From the NCBI GenBank assembly GCA_964458385.1, contig CAYWIS010000056.1, positions 1 through 29,594 on the forward strand: a DNA stretch of 29,594 nucleotides. Direction: 5' to 3'. The stretch's first letter is position 1, and each line of letters begins with the position of its first letter. Below the pieces are notes generated by a model, which was not told the origin of the DNA, searched no databases, and saw only the letters and a list, made by a program, of their open reading frames with translations. The DNA is from JAHWKS01 sp964458385. GTDB lineage: Bacteria; Planctomycetota; Planctomycetia; Pirellulales; Pirellulaceae. The position numbers and the translations under genes were made by a program. Shown here piece by piece: positions 24,085-29,594 of this stretch.

Positions 24085-26100
24085 ATGGCGACCGTTCCTT
24101 TCCACGATGTGACCGATACCCCGTTGGTCGAAACCAATCCCCCGAAGTTTCCTTATCCGGGCATTCCCACTACCTGCGACGGCGCCGAAGCGGTCGTCTG
24201 GGTCGAAAGCCGGATCTGTCAAGGCTCGGGCGCTTATCCCATCACCAGCTCGACCACGATGGCCACGGGTTTCAATCAGGCGGTGACCAACGGCGTGCCC
24301 AATCTGTGGGGCGAACAATTGGTGTTCATGGAGCCCGAGAGCGAGCATTCCTCAGCCACCTTCTGCGAAGGTTTCGCCTTGGCGGGGGGCCGCGTAACCA
24401 ACTTCACCTCGGGCCAAGGTCTGGTGTTAATGAAGGAGGTGCTCTACACCATTGCGGGCAAGCGACTGCCGGTGGTGTTCAACATTGGCGCCCGAGCGCT
24501 CACCAGCCATAGTCTCAACGTTCACGCCGGCCATGACGATGTGATGAGCGTTGCCGACTGCGGTTGGGGCATGCTTTTCGCCCGCAATGCGCAAGAGGCC
24601 GGCGATTTGTGCCTGATCGCTCGCCGGGCGGCCGAGGCTTCTCACACTCCCTTCTTCAACGTGCAGGATGGTTTTCTGACCACGCACACGGTCGAAAGCG
24701 TGCGGTTGATCGAGCCGGAGTTTATGAAGAAGTTTGTCGGCCCTCCCTCAGAGAAATTGATCAACCTGATGGATCCGGCCAACCCCGTCATGTCGGGTGT
24801 TGTGCAGAATCAGGATTCGTACATGAAGGGTAAGATCGCTCAGAGGTGGTACTACGAGCAAGTTGAGCCCGCCCTGAAAGACGCTTTCAACGAGTTCTAC
24901 CGCAACACTGGCCGCCGGTACGACTTTGTCGACCCGTACCGCTGTGACGACGCCGACTACATCCTGGTCGGTATGGGCTGCTACATGGAAACCGCCCAGG
25001 CCACGGTCGATTACCTGCGCGACCGCGGTGTGAAGGCCGGCTGCTTGAATATCTATTGCTTCCGTCCGTTTCCTGCGCGGCGGATCGTTCAGACGCTGTG
25101 CAACTGCCGGGCGTTCAGCGTGATCGAACGCATGGACGACCCGCTTTCGACCACCGGCAACCACCTAACCCGCGAGATTAAGGCCGCCTTCTGCGACGCC
25201 GTAACGGGGCAAAATGGCCAGGAAAAGATCGCCCGCGTTCCCAAGATCTATCACGGCGCGGCCGGGCTTGGGAGCCGCGACGTCACCCCCGGCGACATCG
25301 TCGCCATTTACAAGAACATGATGCACGACGGCCAGGATTTCTTTGTCGTGGGCCTCAAACATCCGCTCGCCCTGGAGCCGGGCGAAGACCCCGACCTCCG
25401 CCCGCACGGCGCGTTTTCCATGCGTGGCCACTCGGTCGGCGGTTACGGCTCGGTGACCACGAACAAGGTGATCGCCACCATCGCCGGGCAGGTATTCGGC
25501 AAAGACGTGCAGGCGTATCCCAAGTACGGGTCGGAAAAGAAGGGCCTGCCCACAACGTACTACCTGACCATTGCCGATTCGCACATTCGCACCCACAGCG
25601 AACTAGAGCGGGTCGAACTGGTTGTACTCAACGATACCAACGCCCTGTTCAGCGGTAATCCGCTTAAGGGCATGGTCGACGGCGGCGCCGTTTTTATGCA
25701 AAGCCATCTTCGTGCTCCGGCCGACGTATGGCGACGCATTCCGCCCGAACATCAAAGGACGATCCGAGAGAAATGCCTCCGGGTGTATTACATCGACATG
25801 GTCCAAATCGCCCGCGAGGTCGCCTCGGAACCCGACCTTCAGATGCGCATGCAAGGCATTGTGCTGTTGGGGGCCTTTTTGCGCCTCACGCCCTACGCCG
25901 CCGAAAGCGGCATGACCGACGAAGCAGTTTACGCGGGCGTCGAGAAAGCTCTGCGCAAGTACTTCGGCAAACGCGGCGAGCAAGTCGTCCAAGACAACCT
26001 TACCTGCGTTAAACGGGGCTACAGCGAAATGCAGGAAGTACCCCAGGAACTGATTCAACAAGCGAGCGGCAAACCCCAAGAATGTGTTGCCGGCCCGTAA
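24085..26100 (+). CDS. 2-oxoacid (probably pyruvate):ferredoxin oxidoreductase, alpha-gamma half
   Basis: The product is 671 residues, equal to the first half of NifJ-type pyruvate:ferredoxin oxidoreductase. Residues about 30-250 are the pyrimidine-binding alpha domain, with SGAYPITSSTTMA at 48-60 and a GEQLVFMEPESEHSS segment. Residues about 275-400 are the transketolase-C-like domain (DADYILVGMGCYMETA, CFRPFPARRIVQTL). Residues about 430-640 are the gamma domain, opening with SMRGHSVGGYGSVTTNKVIATIA and containing IRTHSELERVELVVLNDTNAL. AGGAGG lies 10 bases before ATG 24085. With the next gene's product it would convert pyruvate and CoA to acetyl-CoA and CO2 with reduced ferredoxin, or run in reverse. 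Pyruvate is the likely substrate from overall similarity; other 2-oxoacids cannot be excluded. Confidence 0.93.
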   Translation: MATVPFHDVTDTPLVETNPPKFPYPGIPTTCDGAEAVVWVESRICQGSGAYPITSSTTMATGFNQAVTNGVPNLWGEQLVFMEPESEHSSATFCEGFALAGGRVTNFTSGQGLVLMKEVLYTIAGKRLPVVFNIGARALTSHSLNVHAGHDDVMSVADCGWGMLFARNAQEAGDLCLIARRAAEASHTPFFNVQDGFLTTHTVESVRLIEPEFMKKFVGPPSEKLINLMDPANPVMSGVVQNQDSYMKGKIAQRWYYEQVEPALKDAFNEFYRNTGRRYDFVDPYRCDDADYILVGMGCYMETAQATVDYLRDRGVKAGCLNIYCFRPFPARRIVQTLCNCRAFSVIERMDDPLSTTGNHLTREIKAAFCDAVTGQNGQEKIARVPKIYHGAAGLGSRDVTPGDIVAIYKNMMHDGQDFFVVGLKHPLALEPGEDPDLRPHGAFSMRGHSVGGYGSVTTNKVIATIAGQVFGKDVQAYPKYGSEKKGLPTTYYLTIADSHIRTHSELERVELVVLNDTNALFSGNPLKGMVDGGAVFMQSHLRAPADVWRRIPPEHQRTIREKCLRVYYIDMVQIAREVASEPDLQMRMQGIVLLGAFLRLTPYAAESGMTDEAVYAGVEKALRKYFGKRGEQVVQDNLTCVKRGYSEMQEVPQELIQQASGKPQECVAGP

Positions 26101-26112
26101 GTAGTGAATTGC

Positions 26113-26142
26113 ACGTGGGGAAGTATGCTGTCCGCCCCACGT
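26113..26142 (+). other. Hairpin between the two oxidoreductase genes
   Basis: ACGTGGGG (26113-26120) pairs perfectly with CCCCACGT (26135-26142) across a 14-base loop. No T-tract follows, so it is not a standard terminator. It could be a stability or processing element that sets the ratio of the two subunits. Confidence 0.5.
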
Positions 26143-26201
26143 AGGGACTGTTCGCGTCGTTCGTTCTGCCGCACGCTGCTTTCGGTTGGGAGCTTTCGAT
26201 C

Positions 26202-27851
26202 ATGGCCACCGTCGAAGAAAAAACTTGCTTGATGAATCAAGCCAACGCCCGCGATCCTTTTAACAACAACAGCTACGGCACGTTGGTCGACAAGCCTTAT
26301 CCGCGAGTGAGTTTGCCCGTCTTGGACGTAGACGATTTCAACGACCGAATTATCCACGGCTACGAGGAAGGCCACGGCGAAAAAGAGCTGCCGGCCGACT
26401 TGTCGGTGGCCCGGTCGCTCATTCCGGCGGGCACGGCCAGTCTGCGCGATTTCAGTTACGTGGCGCCCGAGATTCCCCTCTACCTATCCGACCATTGCAC
26501 CGGTTGCATGGACTGTGTTACCGAGTGCCCCGATACGGCCATCTTGGGTAAGGTCCTTTCAGAGTCGGACTTTCAAGCCAAATTGACCTCCATTCCCGAT
26601 GAGAAGGACCGCCAGATGTTCGCGGCCCAATGGGCCAAGACTCGCAAATATTACGACGGGCCGCAAAAGAAAGGGCAGGAAGGGGGCGTGTTCGCCATCA
26701 TCATTGACCCCAGTAAGTGCAAGGGCTGCGCCGAGTGCGTCACGGTATGCGACGACCACGCTCTCGAGATGACGTCCAAGACCGACAAAGTGATGGAGGA
26801 CGTCCGTAAATCGCACCGCTACTTCAAGGACTTCGGCCCGTCCGACGATCGCTACATCAACGAAAATCTGCTCGTCGACATGATGCTCAAAGAACGCGCC
26901 CACATCTATACCGGTGGCGCCGGCTCTTGCGCCGGTTGCGGCGAAGGCACCGCCCTGCGCATGCTCTGTGCCGCTACGGGCGCCCGCTATGGCGATCAGT
27001 GGGGCATTGTGGCCGCCACCGGGTGCAACACGGTTTACACCTCGACGTATCCTTACAACCCCTACCTGGTGCCGTGGACCAACTCTCTCTTTGAAAATGC
27101 TCCGGCCGACGCAATGGGCGTGCGCGCCCGCTGGGACCAGATCGGTTGGCAAGACAAGCCGCTGTGGTGTATCGGCGGCGATGGCGCAATGTTTGACATT
27201 GGCTTCCAATCGCTCTCGCGAATGTTGGCCTCAGGGATGAACATCAAAGTTTTCGTGCTCGATACGCAGGTCTATTCCAACACCGGCGGGCAAGCCTCAA
27301 CCAGCACTTTCACCGGGCAGAACACCAAGATGAGCCTGCACGGCAAGAAGATCGACGGCAAGCAGGAACGCCGCAAAGAGATTGCGCAGATTGCGATGAT
27401 GCATCCCCGCACCTTTGTAGCTCAGACCACGTGCGCCCATGCGAATCACTTCTACAAGGCGGTGCTCGGCGCCTTAGAGTTCGACGGCCCGGCGTTAATT
27501 AGTTGCTACACCACTTGCCAACCCGAGCACGGTGTGGCCGACAACATGGCTCACGATCAGGCTCGCCTGGCGGTCGATAGTCGCGCTTTTCCGCTCTTGG
27601 TCTATGATCCCCGCAAAGGCGGTCGAATTCGAGAGCGCCTCTCGCTGCAAGGAAATCCAGCGCTCAAAGACGACTGGTATGTGAACCCCAAGACTGGCAA
27701 GCCGGTCACCTTCCTCGACTTCGCCCGCTCCGAAGGCCGCTTTGCTAAACATTTTGACCAAGAGGGGAACCCGAGCTCTACCCTCTTAGCCGCGATGCAA
27801 GATCGCCTGGAAAACTGGCGTCTTTTGCAGGAATTGGCGGGGTTGATTTAA
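26202..27851 (+). CDS. 2-oxoacid (probably pyruvate):ferredoxin oxidoreductase, delta-beta half
   Basis: The product is 549 residues, equal to the second half of NifJ. Residues about 95-190 are an 8-iron ferredoxin domain with two Cys sets, C99/C102/C105/C109 (the last in CP) and C173/C176/C179/C183, and a long insert between them. Residues about 235-470 are the TPP-binding beta domain: SCAGCGEG (C243, C246) and C275 would ligate the third 4Fe-4S cluster near TPP, as in NifJ, and GGDGAMFDIG with SNTGGQAS at 359-366 is the TPP/magnesium motif. GGGAG lies 9 bases before ATG 26202. It follows the alpha-gamma gene by 101 bp, and the two products together (1220 residues) equal one NifJ chain. Ferredoxin, the expected acceptor, is not in the window. 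Confidence 0.93.
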   Translation: MATVEEKTCLMNQANARDPFNNNSYGTLVDKPYPRVSLPVLDVDDFNDRIIHGYEEGHGEKELPADLSVARSLIPAGTASLRDFSYVAPEIPLYLSDHCTGCMDCVTECPDTAILGKVLSESDFQAKLTSIPDEKDRQMFAAQWAKTRKYYDGPQKKGQEGGVFAIIIDPSKCKGCAECVTVCDDHALEMTSKTDKVMEDVRKSHRYFKDFGPSDDRYINENLLVDMMLKERAHIYTGGAGSCAGCGEGTALRMLCAATGARYGDQWGIVAATGCNTVYTSTYPYNPYLVPWTNSLFENAPADAMGVRARWDQIGWQDKPLWCIGGDGAMFDIGFQSLSRMLASGMNIKVFVLDTQVYSNTGGQASTSTFTGQNTKMSLHGKKIDGKQERRKEIAQIAMMHPRTFVAQTTCAHANHFYKAVLGALEFDGPALISCYTTCQPEHGVADNMAHDQARLAVDSRAFPLLVYDPRKGGRIRERLSLQGNPALKDDWYVNPKTGKPVTFLDFARSEGRFAKHFDQEGNPSSTLLAAMQDRLENWRLLQELAGLI

Positions 27852-27975
27852 GGAAGCGTAAATCATCAGGGGCTTGCTCGTGCGGCGATCGGTCGCGGCC
27901 CCCGACTTGGCCCTCTTACCGCACTCGTGCCCGGTGGATCTTGCGTCTGGGGACGCCTAGGCCGAACGGGCGCTT

Positions 27976-28878
27976 CTATGCCCGCAGGCGGCGAGTCGTG
28001 CTGCTGGCGGCGCGGCGGGCCTGAGCAAAACGCAGGGAGCGAGGTTTAAGGCGTTGAAAAGCGTTGAGCATTTGCCGCGCGTCGGTGAACCGTTTGCGCG
28101 GATCAGGATCTGTCGCCTTACGCAGCCACTGAATCAGGTCTGGATGGCCCTTTCGTCGCAGCCTTTCAATTCCCGGCGGCGGCCAGCGATAGGGCCATTC
28201 GGGCAGATAGCCGGTCAACATCCGGTAAATAATCAGGCCCATCGAAAAGACGTCCGATTGGAACGACGGTCGCCCAACGGCTTGTTCTGGGGCAATGTAA
28301 CCTACCGTGCCCGACCCCGACGCCTTGATCGTTCGCATTACCACGCGGGCAATGCCAAAATCGGTCAACCGCAGTCGATTGCCGGGGAAGAGGATCAGGT
28401 TTTCGGGTTTAATGTCGCAGTGGACGATCCAATGGTCGTGGGCGTAGGCGACCGCCTCCATCATTTGCTCCGCGTAGTCGAAGGCGGTTTCCAGCGAGAG
28501 ACGGCTGCGGAGTCGATCGGCCAGCGTCCGTTCGCCCAAGGCGAACACAATCACAAAATGGCCGTCAATGAACGAGGCATTCTTTAGCGGCAGGATGTTC
28601 GGATGGTCCAGCGTCGCGGCTAGCCGCACTTCCCGACGGAATTGCTCCAGCACGTGCGGCGTGACGAGGTGAGGGTGGGGAATTTTCAACGCCACCCGCA
28701 CGCCCTCGATGGTGTCCAGCGCCTGATAGACCGCGGCGAACCCACCGTCGGCGATCTTACGTTCGATGCGGTATTTGTCGAGACGTTGATTGGCTTTGAA
28801 CACAGGATGGGTGCGGATTGTCCGCAACTGCGGGCGGCGAGACGAAATCGACCGGGCGACATCCATCAGCTTAATCAT
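27976..28878 (-). CDS. Small single-domain Ser/Thr protein kinase
   Basis: The product is 300 residues from ATG 28878; an upstream TTG (28965) would add 29 residues but has no ribosome-binding site. It is one Hanks-type kinase domain without membrane segment or extra domain, unlike the multi-domain kinases common in planctomycetes. Motifs: a glycine loop ADGGFAAV (43-50) in which two of three usual glycines are Ala, Lys65 in VALKI, Glu83 in the C helix, the catalytic loop H153-C154-D155-IKPEN, D173-FG, and APEQ. The HRD Arg is Cys, so it is a non-RD kinase, probably not controlled by classical activation-loop phosphorylation. All catalytic residues are present. Substrates are unknown. It converges with the oxidoreductase operon. 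Confidence 0.92.
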   Translation of the reverse strand: MIKLMDVARSISSRRPQLRTIRTHPVFKANQRLDKYRIERKIADGGFAAVYQALDTIEGVRVALKIPHPHLVTPHVLEQFRREVRLAATLDHPNILPLKNASFIDGHFVIVFALGERTLADRLRSRLSLETAFDYAEQMMEAVAYAHDHWIVHCDIKPENLILFPGNRLRLTDFGIARVVMRTIKASGSGTVGYIAPEQAVGRPSFQSDVFSMGLIIYRMLTGYLPEWPYRWPPPGIERLRRKGHPDLIQWLRKATDPDPRKRFTDARQMLNAFQRLKPRSLRFAQARRAASSTTRRLRA

Positions 28879-29187
28879 CCGCAAAGCGCCTGGCGAATTG
28901 AAGGCTGTGAAAAAGAAAGGCGCGGCGTTCTCTTTATATCGACCATGACGGTTGCCAAGATGCAACCGAGTCGTACACGCTTCTCTGTGGTGGCGTTAAT
29001 GTAGTTCTCTGGAGTGGTGTTGTTGGCCGTCACGGCGCGTGCCGCGTCGCGAGAGGGCAGTCGACAAACGAGAGGAGCAACCTTCGCGAGTCGCCGCTAT
29101 CTGCAAGGTTTTTTCTTGCTTGGCGGCCTGGGGAGTGGTACGTTGAACGCGCTGCTCTTTTCGGCCGTCCTGATTAAGGAATTCTTC
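28879..29187. other. Intergenic region between kinase and radical SAM genes
   Basis: No gene is visible. For the kinase, a TATAAA at 28933-28938 (minus strand) could serve as -10, but no -35 sits at a proper distance. AAGGA at 29176-29180 is the ribosome-binding site of the plus-strand gene. Confidence 0.45.
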
Positions 29188-29594
29188 GTGGCCGACCTTG
29201 CGATAATCAATCCCCGGTTTGAGGTTTCTTACTGGGGTATGGAGCACGCTCTGCCGCTGTTCGGCAAAAAGGCGAATTTGCCCGTCGCCTGTCTGCCGCT
29301 CTTGGCCGCTCTGACTCCACCCGAGCACCGCGTGACGCTCTTTGATGAAAACGTGGAGCCGCTCGATTTTGACCAGCTTGCCCGGTTTGATCTCGTTGGT
29401 TTGACCGGCATGAGCGTGCAACGCTTTCGCATGCGGGAGATTCTACAAGAGCTGAAAGCCCGCGGCGTGATGACGGTCGTAGGCGGCCCTTGGGTAACCG
29501 TGGAAGAGAATTACTTTGACGGTTTGGCTGACGTAATTTTCGTGGGTGAGGCGGAAGAGACGCTGCGAAAATGCATTCAACTTGCGCCCGGCGA
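29188..29594 (+). CDS. B12-binding domain radical SAM protein (partial, N-terminus only)
   Basis: The frame starts at GTG 29188, 7 bases after AAGGA, and runs off the right edge after 135 codons. The visible part is a cobalamin-binding Rossmann-like domain: ADLAIINPRFEVSYWG, ALPLFGKKANLPV, a VTLFDENVEP strand, DLVGLTGMSVQRFRMREI, VVGGPWVT and a VGEAEETL segment. This is the N-terminus of the B12-binding radical SAM family (DUF4070/Hpn-like and Fe-S oxidoreductase relatives). The radical SAM CxxxCxxC motif would lie beyond the window and cannot be checked. Substrate unknown; hopanoid or other lipid methylation is one possibility. Confidence 0.85.
   Translation, partial: MADLAIINPRFEVSYWGMEHALPLFGKKANLPVACLPLLAALTPPEHRVTLFDENVEPLDFDQLARFDLVGLTGMSVQRFRMREILQELKARGVMTVVGGPWVTVEENYFDGLADVIFVGEAEETLRKCIQLAPG

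Noticed and set aside
23427..24512. Plus-strand frame of 361 codons upstream of the oxidoreductase
   Set aside because: It overlaps more than 400 bases of the real gene in another frame and resembles no protein family.
28933..28958. TTGGCA and TATAAA as a kinase promoter
   Set aside because: The spacer would be only 14 bases, too short for a sigma-70-type promoter.

Overview
The window reads as chromosomal DNA of a planctomycete, probably of the Pirellulales type. Evidence: the giant protein at the left edge opens with the LEPR-XLL-like motif typical of planctomycete surface proteins; there is a DUF1559 pseudopilin-like gene; one protein has a Pirellula/Verrucomicrobium-type heme-binding domain; there is a DUF1080 sugar-hydrolase relative; and genes are spaced loosely, with several gaps of 300-950 bp. 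I assign the phylum with confidence; anything finer is inference. I saw no rRNA, tRNA, insertion sequence, phage gene or CRISPR array.

Layout. 1-4015 (minus): the first 1338 codons of a giant repeat protein that runs off the left edge, with RTX-like calcium-binding repeats and internal duplications. 4016-4608: a gap holding an AT-rich, strongly strand-skewed leader. 4609-5313: a secreted-looking O-methyltransferase homologue. 5704-7192: a DUF1559 gene and a small lipoprotein gene, closed by a clear terminator. 7292-8170 (minus): a papain-fold protein that has lost most catalytic residues. 8575-8766: a zinc-ribbon mini-protein. 8882-9670 (minus): an unidentified soluble protein. 10048-10527: greA. 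10554-11543 (minus): a SAM methyltransferase with an N-terminal zinc-ribbon-like part. 11826-12980 (minus): an ApbE-type flavin transferase, divergent from an exported cytochrome c'-like protein at 13253-14224. 14294-14815 (minus): a DEDDh exonuclease. 14978-15967 (minus): exported DUF1080 protein. 16159-16914 (minus): YebC. 17049-19319 (minus): exported TPR protein. 20005-23136: a large exported propeller/cytochrome protein. 24085-27851: a pyruvate (2-oxoacid):ferredoxin oxidoreductase encoded as two genes. 27976-28878 (minus): a small Ser/Thr kinase. 29188 to the end: start of a B12-binding radical SAM protein.

Most genes look like single transcription units. The likely operons are the DUF1559/lipoprotein pair and the two oxidoreductase genes. 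Themes are cell-envelope or exported proteins (giant RTX-like protein, pseudopilin, lipoprotein, DUF1080, TPR, cytochromes) mixed with housekeeping genes (greA, yebC, the oxidoreductase). I see no defence island or obvious multi-gene new system. The most unusual points are the degenerate papain homologue, the methyltransferase with a signal peptide and an altered metal ligand, the structured and CA-rich leaders, and the near-identical tandem duplication in the giant gene.
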